A program made the translations under genes and the position numbers. Below the pieces are notes generated by a model. It was not told the origin of the DNA. It did no database searches and saw only the letters and a program-made list of their open reading frames with translations. From positions 158,934 through 222,933 of the forward strand of contig NZ_BLXX01000008.1 in NCBI RefSeq assembly GCF_014193515.1: a DNA stretch of 64,000 nucleotides, in the 5' to 3' direction. This document shows positions 43,201-50,910 of the stretch, piece by piece. Position 1 is the stretch's first letter. Each line of letters starts with the position of its first letter. The DNA is from Geomonas silvestris. GTDB lineage: Bacteria > Desulfobacterota > Desulfuromonadia > Geobacterales > Geobacteraceae.

Positions 43201-43291
43201 GGTGACCATACCGGCCAACTCGGTCACCTGCGTACACGGCACCATCAGCGCGGGGTGCTCCGGAGGGGGAACCAAGACCAACCGCTGGTAG
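40226..43291 (+). CDS. Giant multiheme cytochrome lipoprotein, 19 CxxCH plus variant motifs
   Basis: I place the start at 40226, which gives a lipoprotein signal (Cys about 20, VVCAC); an in-frame ATG at 40166 precedes any export signal. The 1021-residue product has 19 canonical CxxCH motifs. It also has longer-spaced Cys-x-CH motifs: five Cx5CH (CLNTAGCH, two CFNNTLCH, CLNSLTCH, CYNNTMCH), one Cx4CH (CSNTYCH) and one Cx3CH (CVNTCH). The N-terminal half consists of about four repeats of 100 residues built on CHG..GHPAGW, HPAKPW, CHTGGANS and GCFNNTLCH. It is probably surface-exposed and part of extracellular electron transfer. A strong terminator follows. Confidence 0.9.
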   Translation: MKVLVKAILVSLAVLVVCACSKANDRASTIDPRTGKHAAGWVVANTGGSHPAAFLSVPSACYGCHGKDLKGGISNVSCFSASRNGISCHPGGPSGHPAGWAAPDAHGAAAKALLSGMNGLAHCQVCHGADFAGGTANKSCLNTAGCHGAGIFAAHPAKPWLDIGHNGARTHASTDPSNAAACAVCHTGGANSRRTPAPPAPAGTAPGCFNNTLCHGVEGHAIGWSSYSSHGRAAKAAAGGIVIHGVTSPISSFGECTQCHGAAYDGGSAQQSCVNTCHGVAAPHPARPWRSATGGPTHVDTNTDNAAQCALCHTGGANSTRVPVPGDPVGLTGCFNNTLCHGTVGHPAGWGVPAQHGTAAKGAPTTSTGFASCQPCHGSTFQNGTAPSCLNSLTCHGLTVSAPHPAKPWTGTTSTGTTHTTTDPGNAAICAACHTAGANSSIVPPNPASGPAGCYNNTMCHFHQIPFLAAPGPGIGVHGALAKQDLRVCQGCHGVPGSTSFDGRVLSSGVTTIACSSCHTAAKAHATDWQGSGTYSHRTAQNIANACIICHDVTQGRTAPLPASPSCFSASFTNALGQARTCHSGGPGVAPHPVPYNNHNATARSNFPYCLGCHQVAADVTTQGGKVIPRCLTCHLSDPTVTSTGCTSCHANPPAGASYPNTAGTHATHVAASRVSSMTLSCADCHSGLGLGTVDHLNRARARAAAVLANPVVFSATPIMQAGTGGTPSFAGGATGQCSNTYCHGGRMSGGDTTGTNRAPAWGSTLLPGTLSSAACGLCHGFPPSAASGHPTGITIPAGFPTTASLGTTCSCHPNINQAGNSYANIFVDKSLHINGVLDVSASAPHAVPNYNHQAAGTGAACIACHAIGSATSVYPAAVAGAAPDCRGCHKKAAPGSATGFGACGSCHGSLTATNATTQGRPVGTTFPDRVGYHSGQSDSAHGTAACSVCHNLSVSGTGATVNHGPGNRNANPDVVGPFVNGITTASPPGKGVTIPANSVTCVHGTISAGCSGGGTKTNRW

Positions 43292-43328
43292 GGGTTTCGC
43301 CCTTACCTAAACAGCGCTGTTTGCTAGC

Positions 43329-43360
43329 AAAAGGCCGGGCAGCTTGCCCGGCCTTTTTTT
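43329..43360 (+). terminator. Intrinsic terminator after the giant cytochrome gene
   Basis: AAAAGGCCGGGC pairs with GCCCGGCCTTTT over a 5-base loop and is followed by T7. It partly separates the structural genes from ccsBA downstream. Confidence 0.93.
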
Positions 43361-43517
43361 CGACTCTGCTCGCCGCTTCGCAACACCCTGAAATGACTTG
43401 AACTCGAGGCAAAACTACTGTAGTAGATAACCCGGCACGAACGCCGCGCCAAAAGCCACCGGGCTTTACGCATCCCTCGCCGCTTCGGCCCGACCGCAAC
43501 TAGAGCACCCGAACCCG

Positions 43518-44837
43518 ATGAAACGCCTCAAACGCCTGATGACCGCGCGCCGCCTCTCCCTGGGACTCATCCTCGGGAGCGCGGCCCTTTTGTACCTCTC
43601 AACTGTGATCCCCCAGCAGGTGGAAGCCGCGCCGGGAGCGCTCGCCGCCTGGCGCGCGGGACACCGGGGCCTTCTTTGGCTGGTCGACCTCCTGCGCCTG
43701 CACAACATCTACGCCCAGCCCTGGTTCGCAGCCTTAAACCTCTTTGCCGCCCTCTCCCTCGCCCTCTCCTCCTGGGACCAGTTCGCTGCGGCCCGCAGGC
43801 GCCTTGCCGCCGACGGGAGCTCCGCCGCCGAACTCTGCGCCGAGTCGGTCCCCCTCGAAAAGCTTTACCGGGCGGCACGGGCCCACGGCTACCGGCCGCT
43901 CGCGACTGCCGGCGCAGAGCGGGTGAAGTGCGTCAAATACCCCTGGGGGTACTTCGGGAACCTGTTGCTGCACCTGGGGATCGCCCTCGCGATCTTCGCC
44001 TCCTCCGTCGTGGCGCTCACCGGGCGCCAGGGGTCGCTTGTGCTCGTCGAGGGGGAACAGCGCGAGCCGCAGGAGCCCTGGCTCGCCTCGGAAGCGGGGG
44101 CCCTGGCCGCCCCGCTGCGCCTGCCGGGGGGGCTCAGACTGAACCGGGTCCGGGTCGGGTTCGACCGCCTCAACCAGGCAAGCGAGGTCACCTCGGAGCT
44201 CACCCTCACCGAGCCCGGAGGCCGCAGCGTCCCCCTGAGCGCAGCGATCAACCGGATCGAGCGCTACGGCAACCTGCGCATCTACCACAGCGCGCAGTAC
44301 GGCGACGCCTTCAGCCTGACCCTCACCGGCGCGGACGGGGCCGCGCACACCGTGAAGATCGCGGTGCAGCAGCCGGTGAGCCTCGCCGAGGCGGGGTACA
44401 GCGACGACCTCGCCACCGCCTGGTCGCCGTACCTCCTGTCGGCCAAAAGTTTTGCCGACGTTAAGGGGCGCTCCATGACCAGCGGGAACCCGCTCGTGGT
44501 ACTGCGCCTCATGAACGGAGCCAAGGAGGTGGCCCGCACCTCGCTCACCCTCGGCGCGACCGGGACCCTCGGTGAGTACCGGGTACGCCTCGACGGGGTG
44601 GAGAAGTGGGCCAAACTGATCGTGGTCGACCTGAAGGGGATGGAGGCGGTCTTCGCAGGGTTTGCCGTCATCATCCTCGGGGGGCTCATCCACTACCTGA
44701 TGCCCCCGCGCGAGCTTTTCGGGGTCCGGGAGGCGGACGGCAGCTACCGGGTCTACTGGCGGACCACCGCCTTCGGGGAGTGTTTTGCAGAGGAACGGGA
44801 CCGCCTCGCGGCGGCCCTTAGGAAAGGACAGCGGTGA
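43518..44837 (+). CDS. ccsB: Cytochrome c biogenesis protein CcsB/ResB
   Basis: This 439-residue inner-membrane protein has about four transmembrane segments: LGLILGSAALLYLSTVIP, WFAALNLFAALSLALSS, a third near NLLLHLGIALAIFASSVVAL, and a last one at AVFAGFAVIILGGLIHYLM. A large periplasmic domain lies between the third and fourth. With CcsA it exports heme and attaches it to CxxCH motifs (System II maturation). The gene overlaps ccsA by four bases. Its place directly behind the giant cytochrome suggests a dedicated maturation factor. Confidence 0.88.
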   Translation: MKRLKRLMTARRLSLGLILGSAALLYLSTVIPQQVEAAPGALAAWRAGHRGLLWLVDLLRLHNIYAQPWFAALNLFAALSLALSSWDQFAAARRRLAADGSSAAELCAESVPLEKLYRAARAHGYRPLATAGAERVKCVKYPWGYFGNLLLHLGIALAIFASSVVALTGRQGSLVLVEGEQREPQEPWLASEAGALAAPLRLPGGLRLNRVRVGFDRLNQASEVTSELTLTEPGGRSVPLSAAINRIERYGNLRIYHSAQYGDAFSLTLTGADGAAHTVKIAVQQPVSLAEAGYSDDLATAWSPYLLSAKSFADVKGRSMTSGNPLVVLRLMNGAKEVARTSLTLGATGTLGEYRVRLDGVEKWAKLIVVDLKGMEAVFAGFAVIILGGLIHYLMPPRELFGVREADGSYRVYWRTTAFGECFAEERDRLAAALRKGQR

Positions 44838-45664
44838 TGACTCTGAGCTACATGCAGATGGTGGCGGCCAACTGGGCCGTGGTGCTTATGTACGTCGCGG
44901 CGGCGGTTTTTGCGATTGCCGGCGTGCAGTTTGAAAAGGACTCCCTCGAGCGGGTCGGTTTCCGGATCGCCTCCGCAGGTCTTGCGCTGCACAGCGTCCT
45001 GATCGCGCTGCGCTGGCGGGAGGTGGGGCACGGCCCCTACATGGCCCCCAGCGAGGTGCTCTCCTCGGACGCCTGGATGATCGTCGCGGGCCTCCTGGTC
45101 TGCCGCAGGCTCTATCCGCGCCTCAAGGCGGTCGGCGTACTCGCCCTGCCGGCGGCTTTCCTCCTCTTGGCCCTGGCCCAGTTTTACGACCCGGGGATCC
45201 GTTCCCTGCCGACCACCTTCCGCAGCGTCTGGCTCATCGTCCACATAGCCCTCTACAAGATCTCGCTCGCCACCCTGGTGATCGGGTGCACCCTGGCGAT
45301 CTTCTACCTCATGAAGAAGCGCAGCGACGCCGGGTGGCGCCAGCGCCTGCCGTCCCTCGAGGTGCTGGACAGCTACAGCTACCGCTTCGCCGGCTTCGGG
45401 TTCATCTTCTGGACCATCGGGATGCTGGCCGGGTCGATCTGGGCCTACCAGTCCTGGGGGAGGTTCTGGGGGTGGGATCCCACCGAGACCTGGTCGCTCA
45501 TCACCTGCCTCACCATCGCGGCCTACCTGCACTTAAGGCGCTTCTTCGGGCTGCGCGGCACCCTGGGGGCCTGGTGCTTCATCGGCTGCTTCGTCATCTC
45601 GGTGCTCACCCTCTTCGTCATGGCGACCCTGAGCGGCTCGATCCACGCCCAGTACTTCAAGTAG
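44834..45664 (+). CDS. ccsA: Cytochrome c biogenesis protein CcsA/ResC
   Basis: This 276-residue protein has about seven to eight membrane helices and the heme-handling motif WGWDPTETWSL that defines CcsA/CcmC/CcmF. Conserved His residues occur in IVHIALYKISLA and in YLHLRRFFG. It forms the heme channel and synthase with CcsB. No thioredoxin-like CcsX is adjacent. A dispersed 130-bp repeat follows 34 bp after the stop codon. Confidence 0.93.
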   Translation: MMTLSYMQMVAANWAVVLMYVAAAVFAIAGVQFEKDSLERVGFRIASAGLALHSVLIALRWREVGHGPYMAPSEVLSSDAWMIVAGLLVCRRLYPRLKAVGVLALPAAFLLLALAQFYDPGIRSLPTTFRSVWLIVHIALYKISLATLVIGCTLAIFYLMKKRSDAGWRQRLPSLEVLDSYSYRFAGFGFIFWTIGMLAGSIWAYQSWGRFWGWDPTETWSLITCLTIAAYLHLRRFFGLRGTLGAWCFIGCFVISVLTLFVMATLSGSIHAQYFK

Positions 45665-45697
45665 CGCCGTCCGCAAAAGACGTTCATCCGGGAATAC

Positions 45698-45829
45698 CAG
45701 GAGAGCCGTCCCGCTTGGGTCCCCTCTCCCCTTGCGGGAGAGGGCTAGGGTGAGGGGGAAGGCGCCACCTCATTGCCGATGGCAGCTTCACCCACCCCCC
45801 GGCCCCCTCCCGTCAAGGGAGGGGGATGC
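45698..45829. repeat. Dispersed intergenic repeat, copy 2
   Basis: This is the second copy of the element at 15078-15206, in the same orientation and also directly downstream of a plus-strand gene. It differs mainly at scattered positions and a few one-base indels. GGGAGAGGG/CCCTCTCCC-type complementarity gives hairpin potential. Confidence 0.8.
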
Positions 45830-45858
45830 AGCTTCCGAAATTTATAGAATAAATAAAG

Positions 45859-45888
45859 AAAGGGGATGCAATTGCCGCATCCCCTTTT
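45859..45888. terminator. Bidirectional terminator between ccsA and carbonic anhydrase
   Basis: The stem AAAGGGGATGC/GCATCCCCTTTT over a 7-base loop has A-rich and T-rich flanks. It can end both convergent transcripts. Confidence 0.85.
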
Positions 45889-45937
45889 CTGTTCCTCACC
45901 TGCGAAACCGAAAGTCACGCCGTCCAGCGCCGGCGCT

Positions 45938-46591
45938 TCACCACCCCAACTCCGCTTTCTGCAGCTCCCGTTTTTCTATCGCGCGCAGCTCCTCCCCTGA
46001 CGAGATGCAGACCCCCATGTCCTTCAAAAGGCCGTCCTGGATGCCGTAGACCCAGCCATGGATGGTGACCTGCTGGCCGCGCAGCCAGGCCTCCTGCACG
46101 ATGGTGGTGTTGCCGACGTTTTTCACCTGCTCAGTCACGTTCAGTTCGCAGAGCCGGTCCACCCGCTCCTCGATAGTGGAGCAGCGGTTCAGCTCGTGGG
46201 CCTGGCGCTGGTCCAGGTCGCGGATCAGGCGCAGCCAATTGTCGATGAGCCCGTGCGGCCTGCTGTCGATCGCCGCCCGCACCCCGCCGCAGCCGTAGTG
46301 CCCGCAGACGATGATGTGCTTGATCTTCAGGATGTCCACCGCGTACTGCAACACCGACAGGCAGTTCATGTCCGAGTGGATCACCAGGTTCGCGACGTTG
46401 CGGTGCACGAAGAGTTCCCCGGGCAAGAGCCCGATGATCTCGTTGGCAGGAACGCGGCTGTCCGAGCAGCCGATCCAGAGAAATTCCGGAGTCTGCTGCT
46501 TGGCGAGCTTGGCGAAGAACTCCGGGTCGCTCTGCGAGATCTCGGCGGCCCACTTCTTGTTGTTCTCGAAAAGAGGAGGAAGTGCTTTCAT
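45938..46591 (-). CDS. Beta-class carbonic anhydrase
   Basis: I start the gene at the ATG at 46591 (MKALPPLFENN); the open frame extends further upstream but reads as non-coding. The 217-residue enzyme interconverts CO2 and bicarbonate. Zinc ligands are Cys in WIGCSDSRVP, and His and Cys in CGHYGCGGV, with the Asp-Arg pair of SDSR. The central region VHRNVANLV is typical. It lies downstream of two small secreted-protein genes on the same strand. Confidence 0.93.
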   Translation of the reverse strand: MKALPPLFENNKKWAAEISQSDPEFFAKLAKQQTPEFLWIGCSDSRVPANEIIGLLPGELFVHRNVANLVIHSDMNCLSVLQYAVDILKIKHIIVCGHYGCGGVRAAIDSRPHGLIDNWLRLIRDLDQRQAHELNRCSTIEERVDRLCELNVTEQVKNVGNTTIVQEAWLRGQQVTIHGWVYGIQDGLLKDMGVCISSGEELRAIEKRELQKAELGW

Positions 46592-46602
46592 CGCGAGCGC
46601 TC

Positions 46603-47037
46603 CTACGACTTGCCCTTGCGCGGGGGAGCGCAGCGCTTGAGCTTTTTCACCTGGGCGCGGTCGAGGTTTTTCGGGCCGAAGCTGAGCGTCTTGGCGTTGT
46701 GGGCGTTCGTGTAGACCACGTCGCTGAAACCGTGGCTGAAGGCGTACTTGTTCACCCCACCCGGCAGCACCTTGCGGTAGACCATGGTCCCTTTGGCCAG
46801 CGCCTCCTGGGAAGGTTTCCCGAGGTTGGTGAAGGACTCCACGTGCAGCACCTCGCAGCCCTCGCCGCGGGCGATGAACTTGAGCTGCCACCCCTTCACG
46901 ATCGAGCGGTCGAAGGTCTCCTGGAGTTCATGCGCGGCAGCTACGCACTGCTGGGCCTGCTCAGCGGCCTGGGCCGGCAGGGCTGCGAACCACGCCAGGA
47001 GGGCCAAGATAGCTGCACTGTTTGGAAATCTGTACAT
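46603..47037 (-). CDS. Secreted protein of unknown function
   Basis: I do not recognise this 144-residue protein. It has a clear signal peptide (ILALLAWFAALPAQAAEQ) and three Cys in the mature part (QQCVAAAH, GEGCEVLHV, LKRCAPP). The C-terminus is Lys/Arg-rich. It lies 12 bp upstream of the carbonic anhydrase gene on the same strand and 39 bp downstream of another small secreted-protein gene, so the three may be one operon. Confidence 0.65.
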   Translation of the reverse strand: MYRFPNSAAILALLAWFAALPAQAAEQAQQCVAAAHELQETFDRSIVKGWQLKFIARGEGCEVLHVESFTNLGKPSQEALAKGTMVYRKVLPGGVNKYAFSHGFSDVVYTNAHNAKTLSFGPKNLDRAQVKKLKRCAPPRKGKS

Positions 47038-47075
47038 CGCGTCTCCTTAAAAGCCCCGTGCGCCAGGCAGCGCTC

Positions 47076-47525
47076 CTACTTGTTGTGCCCCTTCCCTTTC
47101 CCCTTGCCGTGCCCCTTGCCGGGATTATCGGCGGAGCCGGGATCTCCGGTCAGGGCGAAGTCGCCGCGCTTGAGCCGGTGGAACTCAGCGGAGCCCGGCT
47201 TGATACCGAGGTTCTTGGCGATGACGCCCCACCCCTTGCCGCGGTTTGTCTGGTAGACCTGCACCACGGAGTCGGCAGGCTGGTGCGCCAGCTGCCCGAG
47301 TTGGAAGACCATGAAGGCGTCCGCCGGCTCACGCACCGTCCCGATGACCGCCTGCACCTGGGCCTGGGGCACGCCAAACTGCACCCCGACCTTGGCGGAG
47401 AAGCCGTTCAGGTCGGCCCGAGCCTGGATGTTCAGGTTCTTGAGAAAACTGTCCAGCCCTCCCTGCGCGAACGCCGAAGCGCAGCACAGCACCAACACTA
47501 CGATTGCACCTATGAGCTTTTTCAC
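47076..47525 (-). CDS. Secreted protein with basic Gly/Lys/His tail
   Basis: I do not recognise this 149-residue protein. The signal peptide ends CCASAFAQ. The body is helical and amphipathic (FLKNLNIQARADLNGFSAKVG, WGVIAKNLGIKPGSAEFHRLKRG). The last 20 residues are nearly all Gly, Lys, His and Asn. A tail of this kind can bind metals or polyanions. It is probably the first gene of a short operon with the next secreted protein and carbonic anhydrase. Confidence 0.65.
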   Translation of the reverse strand: MKKLIGAIVVLVLCCASAFAQGGLDSFLKNLNIQARADLNGFSAKVGVQFGVPQAQVQAVIGTVREPADAFMVFQLGQLAHQPADSVVQVYQTNRGKGWGVIAKNLGIKPGSAEFHRLKRGDFALTGDPGSADNPGKGHGKGKGKGHNK

Positions 47526-47730
47526 CGCTGTCTCCTTCTGCCGGGGTTTTCGGCTCTCTGCGAGCCGTCACATGAGGTCCTATTAATACAACAGCTCATG
47601 ACAAATTTCAATTGGGGAAGTGTCCCTCAACGCGGTCAGCGCGCCGACTGCCAGAAAAGGTTCAAGCCGCGGCAGCGGCTAACCGATAGGCAAGAGAACT
47701 TAAAACATCTTGCAAACCGGAGATCCGACG

Positions 47731-49359
47731 ATGTTCACCAAGCTCAAACTTTCCCACAAACTCCTCGGGGCGATGCTGGTCCTCAACCTGATTACCGCCG
47801 CCGCGTTCACGGTGTACACCTACTCCGGCCAGAAAGAGACCATCCTCAGGAGCATCGACGCCCGCCTGCTGGCCTGCGCCGAAGGGGTCCGCTTGAGCGC
47901 CGACGGGATGCACGCCAGATTGGCCGGCGCGACACCGCCCTCCCCCGCCGAACACCAGGCCTTCCAGGACGGGCTCTCGCGCTACGCCGACACGGTCGGG
48001 GTCAAGTACCTCTACACCGTCCAGCAAAAAGGGGGGAAGATCGTCTTCACCTCGTCGAGCTACACCAAGGAGGAAAAGGAAAAAGGGACCGCGACCAAGC
48101 TCTACGACCCCTATGACGACGCGAGCGCCGGGCTCAAGGCCGCCCTGGCCGACCACCGGCTGCACTACGACGAGTACCGCGACAAGTGGGGCAACTTCCG
48201 CTCCATCTTCCTGCCGGCCCAGACCCCCTCGGGCCAGGAGTACCTGATCGGAGCCGACATCTCGACGGACGAGATCGCCAAGGTACTGAACCAGAGCCTG
48301 CGCAACTGCCTGCTCATCGCCCTGGCGGTCTTCGTGATCAGCATGTCGGCCGTGCTCGTCCTGATCAGGTCGCTCAAGAAGGTGGTCGGCACCATCGCCC
48401 AAGGGATCAACCGGATCGCCGCCGGGCACCTGGACACCGTGATCCGCTACCAGGGCGCCGACGAGTTCGGGGAACTGGCAGCCGACATGAACGAAATGGC
48501 GAGCAAGCTGCGGATGGTGATCGGCGACGTGAAGCACTCGGCGCAGCGTATGACCTCGGCCTCGACCCACTTCCGGGAGACCTCGGGGCAGATGGCTTCC
48601 GGGGCGAACCTCGTATCGGACCAGGTGCAGTCGCTGGCGGCGGCCGGCGAAGAGTTGGCCAGCACCTCGACGGAAATCGCCCAAAGCTGCAGCAACGTGG
48701 CCGAGGTGGCCCACCAGGCGAGCGGTACCGCCGCAACCGGGGCAGCCGTCGTGGCCAACGCCATAGCTGCCATGAACCGTATCGCGGACCGGGTACAGGC
48801 ATCGGCCCAAACGGTCGAAGGACTCGGGATGCGCTCCGACCAGATCGGCGAGATCGTGAACACCATCGAGGACATCGCCGACCAGACCAACCTGCTCGCT
48901 CTCAACGCGGCCATCGAGGCGGCACGCGCCGGGGAACAGGGACGTGGCTTCGCCGTGGTGGCGGACGAGGTGCGCGCCCTGGCCGAACGCACCACGAAGG
49001 CCACCCGGGAGATCTCGCAGATGATCAAGCTGATCCAGGACGAGACCAGGGATGCGGTCGGCTCCAGGGAAGCAGGGGTTGCCGAGGTACAAAACGGCAC
49101 CCTGGAGGCCACCAAATCAGGGGATGCCCTGCGCGAGATCATCGAGCGGATCAACGAGGTGACCCAGCAGATCAACCAGGTGGCGCTCGCCGCCAAGGAG
49201 CAGACCGCCACGACCCGCGAGATCTCGGCGAACCTGGTGCAGATCACCGACGTGGTGCAGCAGAGTTCCTCCAGTGCCAGCCAGTCGGCCCACGAGGCGG
49301 ATCAGTTAAGCACCAACGCCGGAGAGCTGGAAAAAATGGTGGGGCAGTTCTCCTTGTAA
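47731..49359 (+). CDS. Methyl-accepting chemotaxis protein
   Basis: I start at the ATG at 47731, which has GGAG nine bases upstream; a TTG at 47710 is in frame but less likely. The 542-residue receptor has TM1 (about 15-35), a periplasmic sensor of about 150 residues and TM2 ([19 protein letters not shown]). HAMP and a long signalling coiled coil follow. The tip is [35 protein letters not shown], the CheA/CheW contact site. The sensor contains a Cache-like stretch ([15 protein letters not shown]). It is not beside other che genes. Confidence 0.93.
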   Translation: MFTKLKLSHKLLGAMLVLNLITAAAFTVYTYSGQKETILRSIDARLLACAEGVRLSADGMHARLAGATPPSPAEHQAFQDGLSRYADTVGVKYLYTVQQKGGKIVFTSSSYTKEEKEKGTATKLYDPYDDASAGLKAALADHRLHYDEYRDKWGNFRSIFLPAQTPSGQEYLIGADISTDEIAKVLNQSLRNCLLIALAVFVISMSAVLVLIRSLKKVVGTIAQGINRIAAGHLDTVIRYQGADEFGELAADMNEMASKLRMVIGDVKHSAQRMTSASTHFRETSGQMASGANLVSDQVQSLAAAGEELASTSTEIAQSCSNVAEVAHQASGTAATGAAVVANAIAAMNRIADRVQASAQTVEGLGMRSDQIGEIVNTIEDIADQTNLLALNAAIEAARAGEQGRGFAVVADEVRALAERTTKATREISQMIKLIQDETRDAVGSREAGVAEVQNGTLEATKSGDALREIIERINEVTQQINQVALAAKEQTATTREISANLVQITDVVQQSSSSASQSAHEADQLSTNAGELEKMVGQFSL

Positions 49360-49494
49360 GTAACCGAGGCGGTGCCGCAGGGCGCCGCACTCAGCATTCT
49401 GCACCAAGCCCAACGGCGCGCCGGCATTCCCGGCGCGTCCCCCCTCTCCTCCCGACCTCTGGCCGGAACAAGATGCCGCCTCTCCCGTCGCCGG

Positions 49495-50349
49495 CTACCG
49501 TCCGGACAATAGCAGCGTTTCCCCGACCTTCATCTCCCGAACCACCGGACGCGGGCCGTCAAAAGGAAGCTCCGCCAAAGCTGCACCGAACTCCTTGGGC
49601 GTCCCCGTCAAGAGCGGGTTGCTGCCGAAATGCATCGGCACCACTTCGGCCGGGTGCACGAGTTTCACGGCGAGGGCGGCGCGCGAGGGCCCCATGGTGA
49701 AGTGTCCCCCGATGCAGGCGAGCATCAGGTCGATCTTGTTCAGGTTGCCGATCATCGACATATCCCAGAAGACGTCGGTATCGCCGGTATGGTAGATGGT
49801 CGGGCCGCCCTTCACGCTGATCACGAAGCCGATGGGGGTCCCGGCGTAGACCACCTTGCCGGCCAGCGGGGTCCCGGGCGCCGCCTCGAGGACCGAGCTG
49901 TGCACCGCAGGGACCAGGAGGATCTTCACCTCGCCGTCCAAGAGGTTGAGCTCTCCTCCGGGGAAACCGAGGCCGCTTCGCTCGGCGAGCTTTTCGGGGA
50001 AGCCGCCGTACTGCACCAGGGCGCGCCCCAGGTCGTAGTTCGCCACCAGCTTCGCGCCGGTCTTCTTGGCGATCTCGACGGCATTGCCGACATGGTCGCC
50101 GTGACCGTGGGTGATCAGGATCAGGTCCGCCTTGTTGAGCGCGGCCAGGTCCTGGGCGCCGTTCTTGTTCACCGGGTTCACGATCCAGGGATCGATGAGT
50201 AGCACCTTTCCCGAGGGGGTGGTGAGTTTGAAGGCCGATTGTCCGTACCAGGTAAGGGCGGTCTTGGTTTCGGCGCGCCCCAGGGTGGGGGCGGCGAGAA
50301 GCAACGCGAGAGGGAAAAGAAGTAGTACCAGGCGCAACGCGCGTTTCAT
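49495..50349 (-). CDS. Exported metallo-beta-lactamase fold hydrolase
   Basis: The 284-residue protein has a signal peptide (about 1-26), so it should act in the periplasm. Most relatives with this core (UPF0173-type) are cytosolic. Metal ligands are in ITHGHGDHVGNAV, AVHSS, HTGDTDVFWDMSMIG and MHFGSNP. The substrate is unknown. It stands alone on the minus strand, converging with the chemoreceptor gene. Confidence 0.82.
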   Translation of the reverse strand: MKRALRLVLLLFPLALLLAAPTLGRAETKTALTWYGQSAFKLTTPSGKVLLIDPWIVNPVNKNGAQDLAALNKADLILITHGHGDHVGNAVEIAKKTGAKLVANYDLGRALVQYGGFPEKLAERSGLGFPGGELNLLDGEVKILLVPAVHSSVLEAAPGTPLAGKVVYAGTPIGFVISVKGGPTIYHTGDTDVFWDMSMIGNLNKIDLMLACIGGHFTMGPSRAALAVKLVHPAEVVPMHFGSNPLLTGTPKEFGAALAELPFDGPRPVVREMKVGETLLLSGR

Positions 50350-50509
50350 ATCAACCTCCAGGGCAGTGGAAGGACCCGGTCCCGGTATGGTGCAACAGGT
50401 CCAGGCCGCAGCAGGAAGCTCATTGAGAGCGCGCTGATTATACTCAGAGAATCGGCTTTGTCATAGATAATTCTTAAAGGAAACTACTTTGGGTGGGGGG
50501 TGCTGCGGT

Positions 50510-50884
50510 TCACCTGCGAGCGATCATTTCCATCTCGATCCGAGCGCCCAGCGGCAGGGACGCCACACCGATGGTGGTGCGGGCCGGGTACGGCTTCGAG
50601 AACTGCCGCTCGTAGACGGCGTTCATGGCGGCGAAATCGTCCATGTCCACCAGGAACACGTTGACTTTCACCACCTGGTCGGTGCTCAGCCCCCCCGCCG
50701 CCAGCACCGCGAAGAGGTTTGCGAAGCACTGTTCTGCCTGACAGGCGATGTCTCCCTGCACGAGCTTCCCGGTGGCGGGATCGATGGGGGTCTGGCCGGA
50801 GAGGTAGACGGTGTCGCCACTCTCGACGGCATGCGAGTAGGGCCCGACGGCAACCGCGCTGCCGGCCTGGATAGCGTTTCTCAT
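50510..50884 (-). CDS. RidA family enamine/imine deaminase
   Basis: I start at the ATG at 50884 (MRNAIQAG); the longer open frame upstream overlaps the next gene in another frame. The 124-residue protein has GPYSHAVESGDTVYLSGQTP, VVKVNVFLVDMDDFAAMNAVY and the C-terminal signature RTTIGVASLPLGARIEMEMIA with the substrate-binding Arg and Glu. RidA hydrolyses reactive 2-aminoacrylate and related enamines made by PLP enzymes. It lies 26 bp downstream of the SUFU-domain gene. Confidence 0.93.
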   Translation of the reverse strand: MRNAIQAGSAVAVGPYSHAVESGDTVYLSGQTPIDPATGKLVQGDIACQAEQCFANLFAVLAAGGLSTDQVVKVNVFLVDMDDFAAMNAVYERQFSKPYPARTTIGVASLPLGARIEMEMIARR

Positions 50885-50910
50885 GCGGTTCCCCTTACGG
50901 CCGGCGTGGC

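Noticed and set aside
47645..47700. Sigma28-type promoter for the chemoreceptor
   Set aside because: ACCGATAG resembles the -10 GCCGATAA, but the upstream element matches poorly, so I did not annotate it.
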